From: CAYNFR01 sp964616755
Lineage (GTDB): Bacteria > Bacteroidota > Bacteroidia > Chitinophagales > Saprospiraceae
Assembly (NCBI GenBank): GCA_964616755.1
Contig: CAZTSI010000007.1
Location: forward strand, 1-64,000
Reading direction: 5' to 3'
Length of the DNA: 64,000 nt
In this document: positions 1 to 9,615 of the stretch, piece after piece
Layout: each line of letters begins with the position of its first letter
How positions within the stretch are numbered: position 1 is the stretch's first letter
The notes under the pieces: generated by a model
Databases searched by the model: none
Told to the model about the DNA's origin: nothing
The model's input: only the letters and a program-made list of their open reading frames with translations
Program-made: the position numbers and the translations under genes

Positions 1-714
1 TATGACGTGGTCATCGAATCTAACTCGACCATCCCTACAAAAAAGTCTAAAACGTATTCAACTGCGGCGGACAATCAGCCTAGTGTGGAGATTCACATTC
101 TTCAAGGTGAGCGCCCGATGGCTAAGGATAATAGAAGTGTAGGCCGATTCATTCTGGATGGAATACCCCCGGCACCACGTGGTGTTCCACAAGTAGAAGT
201 TTCGTTTGATATCGACGCCAACGGTATCTTAAGTGTACATGCTAAAGATAAGGGCACTGGCAAGGAGCAGAATATTCGCATCGAAGCATCAACAGGCTTA
301 TCTCAAGATGAAATAAACCGAATGAAGGCCGAAGCAGAAGCTAATGCAGATGCAGATAAAGTAGCGCGCGAAATGGTAGATAAATTGAATGCTGCAGATA
401 GCCTAGTGTTTCAAACAGAGAAGCAGATAAAAGAATATGGTGATAAGTTGCCAAATGACAAAAGAGGAGCGATTGAGTCTGCCGTAGCAGAATTGAAAGA
501 AGCTCACAAGACCCAAAATATGTCAGCCATTGATTCGGCAACCGAAAAACTTAATAGCGCTTGGCAGGCCGCAAGTCAAGACATCTATCAAGCGGAGCAA
601 GCAGGCCAAAATGGAGCCTCAGCAGACTCTTCTGGATCTGCCCATTCAAGTGACAATGACACGGCTGAAGATGTAACAGATGTCGAGTTCGAAGAGGTGG
701 ATGACAAAAAGTAA
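1..714 (+). CDS. dnaK: Molecular chaperone DnaK (Hsp70), C-terminal part only
   Basis: This is the 3' part of dnaK; the reading frame runs in from the left edge, so the ATPase domain and true start lie outside the window. The visible 237 residues hold the substrate-binding beta-sandwich, with the hallmark stretches TTIPTKK-like, STAADNQP and LQGERPMA. The helical lid follows, then a Gly/Ser/Asp-rich tail ending in VTDVEFEEVDDKK, the acidic co-chaperone-binding tail of bacterial DnaK. The protein folds and protects client polypeptides in the cytoplasm with DnaJ and GrpE. A strong terminator follows about 70 bases after the stop codon, so dnaK ends its transcription unit. The identification is essentially certain. 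Confidence 0.97.
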   Translation, partial: YDVVIESNSTIPTKKSKTYSTAADNQPSVEIHILQGERPMAKDNRSVGRFILDGIPPAPRGVPQVEVSFDIDANGILSVHAKDKGTGKEQNIRIEASTGLSQDEINRMKAEAEANADADKVAREMVDKLNAADSLVFQTEKQIKEYGDKLPNDKRGAIESAVAELKEAHKTQNMSAIDSATEKLNSAWQAASQDIYQAEQAGQNGASADSSGSAHSSDNDTAEDVTDVEFEEVDDKK

Positions 715-784
715 GTAAGATATCCTTGTGTCGCAGATGCAGGGGTCAGTCCGTCTCTTATTGCTAGAGATGTTTTAATAAATT

Positions 785-815
785 AGGTCGGAGTATTGTA
801 CTCTGACCTTTTTTT
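785..815 (+). terminator. Rho-independent terminator after dnaK
   Basis: An 11-bp stem (AGGTCGGAGTA / TACTCTGACCT, one G-T wobble) closes a TTG loop and is followed by a run of seven T. It lies 70 bases after the dnaK stop and faces the right way to end dnaK transcription before the antiporter gene. Confidence 0.88.
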
Positions 816-969
816 ATTCATCTATTTTGTTTAAGTCGAATTTTGTAGTTATTTTCTACCTAACAAAGGCGCTATGTCGTTAAAATTTATTAATTATCAG
901 TAATTTACGGAGTTCAGATTTCTGTTTAATGAATCAGAAAAGTTTTCTTTACTTTTAACATGATTTGCT

Positions 970-2952
970 ATGCATTTTCCTTTACTACAGGACATTTTGA
1001 TCTTATTGGGATTCTCAGTGATTATCGTTTTTTTTCTTCAACGAATCAAACTTCCTTCTGTACTTGGATTTTTGGTCACAGGCGTCATTATTGGCCCTTA
1101 TGCCCTAAGTTTGGTCACAGCGGTGGAGCAAGTAGAGATATTATCTGAAATAGGCGTCATTCTTTTGCTCTTTGTTATAGGAATGGAGTTATCAATTAAA
1201 CAATTGATCTCTATTAGGAAAACTGTTTTTATCGGTGGCAGTCTTCAAGTCGGGTTGACTATCTTGGTGACGACGGGTATTTATTATTTTTTTATCAATT
1301 CTTGGAGTCAAGCTGTTTTTGTAGGTTTCCTATTTTCCCTTTCGAGTACGGCAATTGTTTTGACGGTATTACAGCAGAAAAATGAGTTGAACTTTACCCA
1401 TGGCCGTAATTCTCTTGGCATTCTAATCTTTCAAGATATTATTGTCGTTCCGATGATGCTCATTACTCCGATTTTGGCTGGCAACTCTTCTAATATCCTT
1501 CTGAGTATAATAGGGTTAATCATGAAATCAGCCGTAGTCATAATTATCACTATCATAAGTGCACGATATTTAGTGCCTCGATTGATGCATGCTATTGCCT
1601 TGACCCGCAGCAAGGAGTTGTTTCTGCTTACCACAATTACTATTTGTTTTGCAGTCGCTTATTTAACATCGCTAGCTGGACTGTCACTTGCCTTAGGGGC
1701 ATTTTTGGCAGGGCTTATTATCTCAGAGTCAGAATATAGCCATCAGGCCACTAGTATCATTTTGCCTTTCAGAGAATTGTTTATAAGCTTCTTTTTTATA
1801 TCTGTAGGCATGTTGTTGGATTTAGGTTTTTTTATAGAAAATATTTGGATTATATTGGCATTGTTGACATTCGTTTCTTTGTTGAAATTGATTGTTGTTT
1901 ACGTGGCCGTTCGTCTATTAGATTACCCCTCAAAGACTGCTTTTTTGACTGCCTTAGCGCTGTTTCAGGTGGGTGAATTCGCCTTCATTTTATCAAAAGT
2001 TGGCATTTCTAACGAAATGTTAAGTGAAGTGACGAATCAGTACTTTTTATCAGTCTCTATTCTCACAATGTTGATTACCCCTTTCGTCATTATTTATTCT
2101 GATCGAATACTGCGTTTCTTTAAAACGACTCTGGTTGGGAATATGCTGAAGGAAACAATTCATGGCGCTATCATTCCTGATGTACCTAATAATGGCGAAA
2201 TCGAAAATCACTTGGTGATTATAGGCTATGGTATCAACGGGTCTAATTTGGCGAAGGCCGCTGAGTTTGGTAAAATCGACTACAGAGTGGTTGATTTCGA
2301 TCCAGAAATTGTGTCTAGAGAGCAAAAGAAGGGAGTGCCAATTATGTTTGGCGATGCCTCACAAGTACATATTTTAGAGGCATTGTATGTGTCACATGCC
2401 AATGGAGTTGTGATCGCCATTTCCGATCCTGAGGCTACCAAATTAATTATTGCCAATATTAGATCCATATCTCAAACCGTCTATATAATGGTGCGTACCA
2501 GGTATGTTCGTGATATTTCAGAATTAATTGCCTTAGGTGCTGATGACGTCATTCCAGAAGAGTTTGAAACCTCGGTAGAAATATTCTCAAGAGTACTAGA
2601 AAATTTCTTAATACCAATTAATGAAATAGATCACTTCGTCGATTCCTTGAGAGCAGATAATTATAAATTGTTTCAATCAAAAAAGCGCGTGCCACAAATG
2701 AAACGAATGACAGAACCGCATGATTTCAGAATGTCTTGTGCGCGCGTGGAAATTGACAGTGGCGATCTTGTAAACCACACGATCCAAGATGCTCGACTAA
2801 AAGAAAAATATGGAATATACTTGTATGCCATTGGTCGAAAGAACAAAGTGATCTATGAATTGGCGGATAACACGGTGATTTTACAGAATGACTTACTTTT
2901 CTTTCATGGGAACCCCGATCAAGTGGAGCGTTTTAGAGAAATTATTACGTAA
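970..2952 (+). CDS. CPA2-family monovalent cation:proton antiporter (KefB/KefC-like) with TrkA domains
   Basis: The 660-residue protein starts with about 12 hydrophobic segments (residues 5-385) of the Na+/H+ exchanger type. A cytoplasmic RCK/TrkA-N nucleotide-binding domain follows from about residue 415, with the glycine motif GYGINGSNLAKA and the acidic residue in VVDFDPE. A TrkA-C domain follows at about 575-655. Proteins of this build export K+ or Na+ in exchange for protons across the inner membrane, gated by NAD(H) or other ligands. Which ion this one carries cannot be read from sequence. The gene stands alone, with dnaK terminated upstream and rarA convergent downstream. The ATG at 970 is the first residue of the membrane domain and has no Shine-Dalgarno site. 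Confidence 0.92.
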   Translation: MHFPLLQDILILLGFSVIIVFFLQRIKLPSVLGFLVTGVIIGPYALSLVTAVEQVEILSEIGVILLLFVIGMELSIKQLISIRKTVFIGGSLQVGLTILVTTGIYYFFINSWSQAVFVGFLFSLSSTAIVLTVLQQKNELNFTHGRNSLGILIFQDIIVVPMMLITPILAGNSSNILLSIIGLIMKSAVVIIITIISARYLVPRLMHAIALTRSKELFLLTTITICFAVAYLTSLAGLSLALGAFLAGLIISESEYSHQATSIILPFRELFISFFFISVGMLLDLGFFIENIWIILALLTFVSLLKLIVVYVAVRLLDYPSKTAFLTALALFQVGEFAFILSKVGISNEMLSEVTNQYFLSVSILTMLITPFVIIYSDRILRFFKTTLVGNMLKETIHGAIIPDVPNNGEIENHLVIIGYGINGSNLAKAAEFGKIDYRVVDFDPEIVSREQKKGVPIMFGDASQVHILEALYVSHANGVVIAISDPEATKLIIANIRSISQTVYIMVRTRYVRDISELIALGADDVIPEEFETSVEIFSRVLENFLIPINEIDHFVDSLRADNYKLFQSKKRVPQMKRMTEPHDFRMSCARVEIDSGDLVNHTIQDARLKEKYGIYLYAIGRKNKVIYELADNTVILQNDLLFFHGNPDQVERFREIIT

Positions 2953-2987
2953 TCGGGCTCCTAAATTTTTTCAGAACGCGCGAACTT

Positions 2988-4259
2988 TTATTCACCTTTA
3001 AGGCAAATACTGCTTTTTATTTCTGCCAATTTTCGTTCAGCCCCAATATCTTTTGGTAAATAAAATTCTTTTATTGGCAAACCTTCTGGAAGATAATTAT
3101 AGCGGATTTGATCAGGTGGGATATCGTGAGGATACATATAACCATCACTATAGCCGAGCTCTTTCATCAATTGTGTTGGTGCGTTTTTGAGATGCAAGGG
3201 TATAGGTAAATTTCCTGTTTCGCCGACAATTGCCATTGCTTTGTTGATGGCCAAGTATGCACTATTACTTTTGGTGGAAGTTGCTAAATAAATGGTAGCC
3301 TGCGCCATAGGTATTCTTCCTTCGGGAAGGCCGATCTTCTGAACAGCATCAAAGCAGGCATTGGCTATAAGAAGTGCGTTTGGGTTCGCTAGACCAATAT
3401 CCTCCGTAGCGAGGATGATGAGTCTGCGACAAATGAAAATAGGATCTTCGCCACCGGCTATCATACGGGCAAGATAATAAATAGCCGCGTCAGGATGCCC
3501 TCCTCTTACAGATTTGATAAAGGCAGAAATAGTGTCGTAATGCTGGTCACCAGCCTTATCATAGTGCAAAAATTCTTTTTGAATAATTTGTTCAATGAGA
3601 TTATTGTTGATGCTTATAGGTTCATCAAGAGGGAGTTGATTGATGACAAGTTCTAGTACATTCAACAATTTGCGTGCGTCACCACTACTATATTTAAGTA
3701 GAGCTTCATATTCTATAATTTGAATATCGCGGAGTTTTAAGTCGCCGTCCTTCGTTAGAGCACGATGCACGATTGCTTTAAGATGTTCTATATCAAGCGG
3801 CTTCAAAACATATACTTGGCATCGTGATAAGAGGGCTGAGATGACTTCAAAGGAGGGATTTTCAGTCGTTGCGCCTATTAAGGTTACTGTACCTTTTTCG
3901 ATGGCTCCTAGTAAAGAATCTTGTTGTGACTTGCTAAAACGATGTATTTCATCAATAAATAATATCGGTGATGGTTGGTCAAAAAAGCGTTGTTGCTCTG
4001 CTTTAGCAATGGTGTCCCTAATATCTTTTACACCGCTATTAATGGCGCTCAAGGCAAAGAATGGTCTTTTAAGTTCATTGGAGATAAGAAGTGCAAGGGT
4101 TGTTTTGCCAACTCCTGGCGGGCCCCACAGAATGATCGAAGGCAGTTTTCCTTGGCTCAGACTATTGCTCAATACAGCATCCTGACCGACTAAATGCTCT
4201 TGGCCTATATAATCACTCAATAGCCTCGGGCGCATTCGTTCTGCTAAGGGTGCTGCCAT
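2988..4259 (-). CDS. rarA: Replication-associated recombination protein A, AAA+ ATPase
   Basis: The 423-residue protein is full length for RarA/MgsA (the WRNIP1 family), a clamp-loader-like ATPase that acts at stalled replication forks. Visible motifs are the N-terminal RPRLLSDYIGQEHL box, Walker A GPPGVGKTT (residues 46-54), Walker B LFIDEIHRF (about 98-107), sensor-1 ATTENPSFEV and the arginine-finger region SRCQVY. The C-terminal tetramerisation domain contains SVRGGHPDAAIYYLARM and ends in the HDIPPDQIRYNYLPEG motif typical of the family. It is convergent with the antiporter gene; only 35 bases separate the stop codons. No partner genes are next to it. Confidence 0.96.
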   Translation of the reverse strand: MAAPLAERMRPRLLSDYIGQEHLVGQDAVLSNSLSQGKLPSIILWGPPGVGKTTLALLISNELKRPFFALSAINSGVKDIRDTIAKAEQQRFFDQPSPILFIDEIHRFSKSQQDSLLGAIEKGTVTLIGATTENPSFEVISALLSRCQVYVLKPLDIEHLKAIVHRALTKDGDLKLRDIQIIEYEALLKYSSGDARKLLNVLELVINQLPLDEPISINNNLIEQIIQKEFLHYDKAGDQHYDTISAFIKSVRGGHPDAAIYYLARMIAGGEDPIFICRRLIILATEDIGLANPNALLIANACFDAVQKIGLPEGRIPMAQATIYLATSTKSNSAYLAINKAMAIVGETGNLPIPLHLKNAPTQLMKELGYSDGYMYPHDIPPDQIRYNYLPEGLPIKEFYLPKDIGAERKLAEIKSSICLKGE

Positions 4260-4348
4260 AGTGATTTTTGAGTTATTGTTTTGTTGTCTACATTCATAAA
4301 GCTACAAAAGGAAATGGTACTCTTTGCCCCGTTTTTGAAGTATTGACC

Positions 4349-5932
4349 TCAATAAATGATCAAAATAATGGCAACTACCACTAATAAAAAGATCCCTTGA
4401 TAACGATAATTTTTATACCATGACAGATCTCTCAAGCTTTCAGTCTCCTCGTCAAAAGATGCCACTGTCCATACAGTTGCAGCAATTTTACTATCTTCTG
4501 GCGGATTCGTCATATAGCTAACCCCAAAAAGTGCAAGTAAACATATACCAAAATGAATGCCCGCCATATAAAGGAAATGAGGCAGCCAGGAAGTGCCTTC
4601 GCCTAGATTAGTGTCTAAAATCAAATATAGCGTAATGAATAATCCAATCGCTATGCATGCAAGAGCGCCCTTGTTATTGATTCTTTTAAAAAATAAACCA
4701 CCTACAAACAAAGCCACCACTGGCGGGCTAAACCAAGCCAATGTCTGTTGTAGATAATCCCAGAGTTTAGGAAATTTCCCGATGTTAGGTGCCCAAAATA
4801 CAGCAAGTATCATCACCACTGCGGTGACGACCCGACCTATGCCCATCAATTGAATCGTAGTGGCCTTAGGCTTTAATTTTTGGTAAAAATCCATTGTTAT
4901 CAAGGTAGAGACAGAGTTTAATCCCGAATCAAGACTTGACATCATAGCGGCAATTAGACCGGCTAAAACCAAACCCAATAATCCTGTAGGTAACAAATCG
5001 AAAAGCATGGTAGGATATATCATATCCAATTTTTCGATATTGGGATACAATACTCGCGCAAAGGCACCGGGGAAAATCATGATAAATAGGATCGATAGTT
5101 TTAAAAACCCTGCAAACATGGAGCCCCACTGACCTTCGCGTACACTCTTGGCCGCTAGCGTTCGCTGAGTAATATATTGGTTCGTGCCCCAAAAGTAAAA
5201 TCCGATTAACAAAACCCCTGTAAACAAGCCTGGCCATGGTAGGGCTGGATCATCGATGGGTTTTATTATATCAAAATGCTCGGGAGGAGTGATGGCATAA
5301 ACAGCATCCCATCCGCCAATAGCATTGTAGGCAAAAACAGTAATCAATAATGAGCCAAGGATCAAGATTACCGCTTGCACAGCGTCGGTATAGACCACCG
5401 CACTCAAGCCTCCAGAAATAGTATAAATTCCCGCAATGACCGCTAGTCCCGCAATGATCAAACCCAATGAAATGCCTGGGAAAATTAAGTTGATCACTAA
5501 TCCACCCGCATAAAGAGTGGCAGAGATATCTACTAAAATATTCAAAATGATAGCAATGCCCGAAGCATAGGCACGCACTGGATAACTAAAGCGATGTTCC
5601 AGATATTCGGGAATGGTGAAAATTTTATTTTTCAAGTAAAATGGAAGAAAGAAAACAGCAAATAATATCAAAATCAACACAGCCATCCATTCATAACTGT
5701 AGACGGAAAAGCCATCTTTATATCCTGCACCAGCTAAACCCACAAGGCTGTTGCTAGACATATTGGAAGCGAATAGCGAGAAACCTATCAGTGGCCAAGT
5801 AAGGGTTCGCCCAGCTAAAAAGTAATCTTCGGCATCTTCATGTTTTTTGCCGAAGTAAAAACCTAAGGCAACTACAAAGATGAGATAGAAGATTATAATC
5901 CCTGAATCTAGTATCGGTAATGAAAAATCCAT
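4349..5932 (-). CDS. Sodium:solute symporter (SSS/SLC5 family)
   Basis: The 527-residue protein has about 13-14 hydrophobic segments and typical SSS features: an N-terminal LAGRTLTWPLIGFSLFASNMSS stretch in TM1-TM2, a GGLSAVVYTDAVQAVIL segment around residue 175, and SSLDSGLNSVSTLITMDFY around 330. It imports a solute together with Na+. Related Bacteroidota proteins are usually annotated as sugar or sialic-acid symporters, but the substrate is not evident here. The next gene on the same strand (threonine synthase, 58 bases upstream) has no obvious functional link. The start is an ATG beginning MDFSLP just before TM1. Confidence 0.9.
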   Translation of the reverse strand: MDFSLPILDSGIIIFYLIFVVALGFYFGKKHEDAEDYFLAGRTLTWPLIGFSLFASNMSSNSLVGLAGAGYKDGFSVYSYEWMAVLILILFAVFFLPFYLKNKIFTIPEYLEHRFSYPVRAYASGIAIILNILVDISATLYAGGLVINLIFPGISLGLIIAGLAVIAGIYTISGGLSAVVYTDAVQAVILILGSLLITVFAYNAIGGWDAVYAITPPEHFDIIKPIDDPALPWPGLFTGVLLIGFYFWGTNQYITQRTLAAKSVREGQWGSMFAGFLKLSILFIMIFPGAFARVLYPNIEKLDMIYPTMLFDLLPTGLLGLVLAGLIAAMMSSLDSGLNSVSTLITMDFYQKLKPKATTIQLMGIGRVVTAVVMILAVFWAPNIGKFPKLWDYLQQTLAWFSPPVVALFVGGLFFKRINNKGALACIAIGLFITLYLILDTNLGEGTSWLPHFLYMAGIHFGICLLALFGVSYMTNPPEDSKIAATVWTVASFDEETESLRDLSWYKNYRYQGIFLLVVVAIILIIY

Positions 5933-5990
5933 GATGGTGAATGTGTTTGGTGCAAAATAGGTAATTTATACTTTCTCGCGAAAGCTTGAG

Positions 5991-7160
5991 TCAAAAGAGG
6001 TTTTCAGCATATTTATAGCCACTGCCTGTATTGAGGAGCACGACCATTTCATTCTCGGTAATCCATCCCATAGTTTTAAGTGATTTGCATGCGTGCCAAA
6101 CCGCTGCACCTTCGGGCGATAGAAATACGCCTTCTTGATCTGCTACTTCATGTATACCATCGAACATTGCTTGTTCGCTGACGCTTAGGGCAGTTCCTTT
6201 ACTGTCATAAATGGCCTTTAAGATGAGTTTGTGCCCAAATGCATGGGGCACTCGAAGGCCGTTAGCAATGGTCACAGCTGGATCGACATAAGGCACGGAA
6301 CTCTTGTCTCCGCGTTGAAAGGCTTGAACGATCGGATCGCATCCAACGGTTTGGACCGCCACCATTCGGGTAGGGATTGATTGAATCCACCCCATTTCCA
6401 ACATTTCATGAAAGGCTTTCCAAATACCGATCAATCCAGTGCCACCTCCGGTCGGATAAATAATTACATCGGGTAACTCCCAGTTTAATTGCTCCGCAAT
6501 TTCGTAACCCATGGTCTTTTTTCCTTCTAACCTAAATGGTTCTTTTAAGGTCGACACATCAAACCATGAGCCATCTTCGGGCATAGTCTCTCTCATGGCC
6601 TTGCCAGCATCGGCTATGCTCCCGTCGACAAGATATACTTCAGCGCCCATGATCTTGCAGTCCAATTGAAAGACAAGCGGTGTTTGTTTAGGCATAAAAA
6701 TATGCGCCTTGAGCCCAGCCTTTGCACAATAGGCCGCGAGAGCACTCCCCGCATTTCCAGCAGTGGGAATACAAAATTCTCTAACACCCAATTCGAATGC
6801 CTTACTCACAGCCATGCCCAAACCTCGGGCTTTAAAAGACCCCGTAGGATTATACTGTTCATCCTTGAGCAATAACTGATGAAAATGATATTTGGTGGCA
6901 AGTCTGCTAAGTGGCCGTATAGGCGTATAGCCTTCGCCCAAACTAACCACAAATTGATCGTCAAACAAAGGCAACATTTCTCTATACCGCCACATTGTAT
7001 GTTCTCGATGCGGCAAATCTTTTTTGATATGATTGGTATCCTGAAGCATATATCCGGCTACCAGGGGTTCGTGCGTATAAGGACAATAAGTTTGCACTTT
7101 TGAAATATCAAAGGTTTTTCCAGACTCGTGTTGGCTTAATGAAGTATATCTCGATGGCAT
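5991..7160 (-). CDS. thrC: Threonine synthase, PLP-dependent
   Basis: This 389-residue fold-type II PLP enzyme is predicted to convert O-phospho-L-homoserine to L-threonine. It has a short N-terminal Cys-containing region (TYCPYTHEPL) as in plant-like threonine synthases, the PLP lysine in NPTGSFKARG (K110), the cofactor-contact motif TAGNAGSALAAY and the phosphate-cradle motif PTGGGTGLIG. The N-terminal layout favours threonine synthase over threonine dehydratase or cysteine synthase, and there is no C-terminal regulatory domain. It lies between the symporter and a PfkB kinase on the same strand, with gaps of about 60 bases each. No other threonine-pathway genes are in the window. Confidence 0.88.
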   Translation of the reverse strand: MPSRYTSLSQHESGKTFDISKVQTYCPYTHEPLVAGYMLQDTNHIKKDLPHREHTMWRYREMLPLFDDQFVVSLGEGYTPIRPLSRLATKYHFHQLLLKDEQYNPTGSFKARGLGMAVSKAFELGVREFCIPTAGNAGSALAAYCAKAGLKAHIFMPKQTPLVFQLDCKIMGAEVYLVDGSIADAGKAMRETMPEDGSWFDVSTLKEPFRLEGKKTMGYEIAEQLNWELPDVIIYPTGGGTGLIGIWKAFHEMLEMGWIQSIPTRMVAVQTVGCDPIVQAFQRGDKSSVPYVDPAVTIANGLRVPHAFGHKLILKAIYDSKGTALSVSEQAMFDGIHEVADQEGVFLSPEGAAVWHACKSLKTMGWITENEMVVLLNTGSGYKYAENLF

Positions 7161-7219
7161 ATCAGCGGTATTTTAATGGGCAAATTACTATAGTATTAAG
7201 TACCTAATAGGAGGCAAGT

Positions 7220-8098
7220 CTAATTAAAAAGACAACGATAGTCAGCGATTCTGTTTGTTATTTGGTCAAGGCTCGGCATATTGTCAACCCCCATTCCTTC
7301 TACGACAAAAGAAGCGGCACAGTGGGCATAAATACAGGCTTTTGCAATGTCTTGTGTTTTTTGGAAAGCTATGAGATACGCACAGGTAAATACATCTCCA
7401 GCTCCGGTCGCATCTTGTTCTTTTACAGGATATGAAGGGAAATATAGCTCTGTATTTTTATAATACACTTTAGCACCTTTGCCGCTATCGGTCACAACAA
7501 CGTGAGAAGTATGGGCTAAAATGTTATCTAAATAATCTGCGTGACCACTAAGATCTTCAGTACTTAAAACTACAATATCGATCTGGTGCAATACTGTCCA
7601 GTCCATTTCTTTAGGTGAGACGAGCCCCTCCATATCCCATTGGCGCAAAAAACCTTGAATGGATGCACCTACAAGACTATTACCTAGAGATGCCAATATG
7701 CTGCGATCAATCTCATCAGCGATAGAACAAATATGTACGATTGGGATCGAAGGCATTATTGCAGGTAGATCAGAACTGGTCAATGTGTCGGCTCTTGCTA
7801 ATAAATATTGTGTTCGCCGACCGTCTTGGTAGATATTTTTAAAGCAAGTCGTTGATTTACTTTCATGAATCGTGAGATCAATGCCTCTTTTATCAAAGGG
7901 CGCCTTGAACTGAAAATCCTTGCCAAAGCTGGTTATAACATGCACTTGAACTCCTAAGCCGTGGGCAAATAATGCAGCATAAGAGGCCGATCCTCCTAAG
8001 GCAAGTTGACCTGTAGGTAGCTCATCATGGCAACAATGTCCGATGCATAGGTATTGGGTAGTCATGGGCACAGTTTGTGTTATTTCGTTTGAAGTCAT
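7220..8098 (-). CDS. PfkB-family carbohydrate/nucleoside kinase
   Basis: The 292-residue protein is in the ribokinase-like PfkB family. It has an N-terminal GG motif (LGGSASYAALFAHGLG, residues 34-49) and the C-terminal signature DATGAGDVFTCAYL (229-242), where D235 is the expected catalytic base and GAGD forms the anion hole. It would phosphorylate a sugar or nucleoside hydroxyl with ATP. The family is too varied to name the substrate. The ATG at 8098 gives an 11-residue extension ahead of the usual family start; a second Met at residue 12 is a possible alternative. Confidence 0.85.
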   Translation of the reverse strand: MTSNEITQTVPMTTQYLCIGHCCHDELPTGQLALGGSASYAALFAHGLGVQVHVITSFGKDFQFKAPFDKRGIDLTIHESKSTTCFKNIYQDGRRTQYLLARADTLTSSDLPAIMPSIPIVHICSIADEIDRSILASLGNSLVGASIQGFLRQWDMEGLVSPKEMDWTVLHQIDIVVLSTEDLSGHADYLDNILAHTSHVVVTDSGKGAKVYYKNTELYFPSYPVKEQDATGAGDVFTCAYLIAFQKTQDIAKACIYAHCAASFVVEGMGVDNMPSLDQITNRIADYRCLFN

Positions 8099-8211
8099 CT
8101 GTTAAACATTATGGTAAATATACTCTCTGATCTCCGTGACTTAAGGCATTGACAAGGGTTAGTGTTAATGAAATGCAACAAATACTTCTTTTTCGGTGTA
8201 TAAGTTAATAT

Positions 8212-9453
8212 TTATTGATTGGTACAACCGTAATTATAAGTATTAAATTCTGTGCCTAAAGTCAGTTCGAAGCCAGGAGAAATTACGATTTCACCAGCTG
8301 AGCTTAGCACCACATTCAGGGACAAAGGTGTCATAAGATAAACGGTTATTTTAGATGAAGCAATGAAGGAAGATGAAGATTGATCAATGTAAGTAACCTC
8401 TAATTGATCAGGGCATGGTTCGACAAAATCGCATATGCCATTAAGGTTCATATCTAACAATTGGCCGACGCATTGACAGTCTTGATTATAAGTATCTTCT
8501 ATTGTACAGGTGTTCCCATCATCGCATGAACTGTCAGGGGTGCAGGCGTTGGCTTCCGCTGTCTTTACTAAACATGAAGCATTTTTTATACTCTGGCGAA
8601 TGCGAAGGGCGGGTTCAAATCCCAAACCGTGGGCAAAATTTATTCCGTTTGAGGTCATATTACAATAACTCATGATCGTTCCACCATTTTGTGGGCTATT
8701 GCCGCTGATGCAGTTTGATTCTGGCGCAAAGCAGTTGTCAAGTGTTCGATCAAAATTTGGCCCCCAAGCACACGCGTGCGTATGCGGCGAACCTAAGATG
8801 TGTCCTAGTTCATGTGCAAATAAATAGGTGTTCCATGAATAGCTCGAAGAGCTCGGGGCAGTAAGACTTAGTCCTGACAAAACAGCTAACGGGCCCTGCC
8901 CTTGAGAACTATCAATAGGCGTGCACAGGCTTTGTATATTGGCTTTGCCGCCGCCCATATTCTTTGTACTCATGAGCATTATGACGTCTCCTCGCTTTTC
9001 GAACATATAAGTTTGGGCTAAAAGTTTTAGCGCTTTTTTCAAGCTATAGTTTGTGTAATATATATCTTCCTCTTCATGGATGACGAGATGATACAATTGA
9101 AGTTGTATGCCATGTTGTGCATAGATATGGGCTGTTTGTTGAAAAATAGCTTGAACCCAAGATTGAATAAGTACGGTATCTCGCCCAAAATCCAAATAAG
9201 TATGGTAGTCGACTTCTAGCTGAATAAAAACAGATAAAGTATCATTATCGCCATTGAATTTGTCAATAGAGTACTTAGTAAAAAAGTGACCCTCAAGTTC
9301 TTCAGTTGAGCAGAGTCGCTCATTATCTATAGTCAAATCACTTTTTGCACCAGTGGTATTCAAGATAATAGATAATTCTTGTGCCCTTAAAATGCTCAGA
9401 CTGTAAGAACAGAAGCTAACCATCAGTACCATTACAATAAGGATAGACCGCAT
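8212..9453 (-). CDS. Secreted zinc metalloprotease (metzincin, reprolysin-like) with C-terminal 3-coathanger-like tail
   Basis: The 413-residue protein begins with a signal peptide (MRSILIVMVLMVSFCSYSLSILRAQ). The zinc motif HELGHILGSPH (H214, E215, H218, H224) is followed by the Met-turn GTIMSYCNM (M261), which defines a metzincin of the M12B/reprolysin-like type. After the catalytic domain comes a Cys-rich segment, CDDGNTCTIEDTYNQDCQC, of a kind common in secreted Saprospiraceae proteins. The last ~60 residues end in ISPGFELTLGTEF, resembling the 3-coathanger stack seen at the C-terminus of Bacteroidota exported proteins. No classical T9SS type A or B sorting domain is visible. It probably degrades extracellular protein; the substrate is unknown. 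Confidence 0.85.
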   Translation of the reverse strand: MRSILIVMVLMVSFCSYSLSILRAQELSIILNTTGAKSDLTIDNERLCSTEELEGHFFTKYSIDKFNGDNDTLSVFIQLEVDYHTYLDFGRDTVLIQSWVQAIFQQTAHIYAQHGIQLQLYHLVIHEEEDIYYTNYSLKKALKLLAQTYMFEKRGDVIMLMSTKNMGGGKANIQSLCTPIDSSQGQGPLAVLSGLSLTAPSSSSYSWNTYLFAHELGHILGSPHTHACAWGPNFDRTLDNCFAPESNCISGNSPQNGGTIMSYCNMTSNGINFAHGLGFEPALRIRQSIKNASCLVKTAEANACTPDSSCDDGNTCTIEDTYNQDCQCVGQLLDMNLNGICDFVEPCPDQLEVTYIDQSSSSFIASSKITVYLMTPLSLNVVLSSAGEIVISPGFELTLGTEFNTYNYGCTNQ

Positions 9454-9539
9454 AAAGGGTATTCTCGATAAGACTTCAAATATACGTATTCTCTATATAT
9501 AAATTGCTGTAAACATAATGATTATGTATGGTTCTTTAT

Positions 9540-9590
9540 GGTCAAATGTATCGATAGGAATCAAATAGGGTCAAATTGAGAACTTTGACC
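9540..9590. promoter_or_regulatory. Repeated GGTCAAA motif, possible operator
   Basis: GGTCAAA occurs at 9540-9546 and 9569-9575. Its inverse TTTGACC lies at 9584-9590, so the last two form a 7-bp inverted repeat with an 8-base spacer. An extra TCAAAT sits at 9561. The element is 87 bases upstream of the metalloprotease start and just before the decayed plus-strand sequence, so it could belong to either. It is a pattern only; no regulator is identified. Confidence 0.35.
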
Positions 9591-9615
9591 AAGGACATAA
9601 ATAGACTATTCTCCC

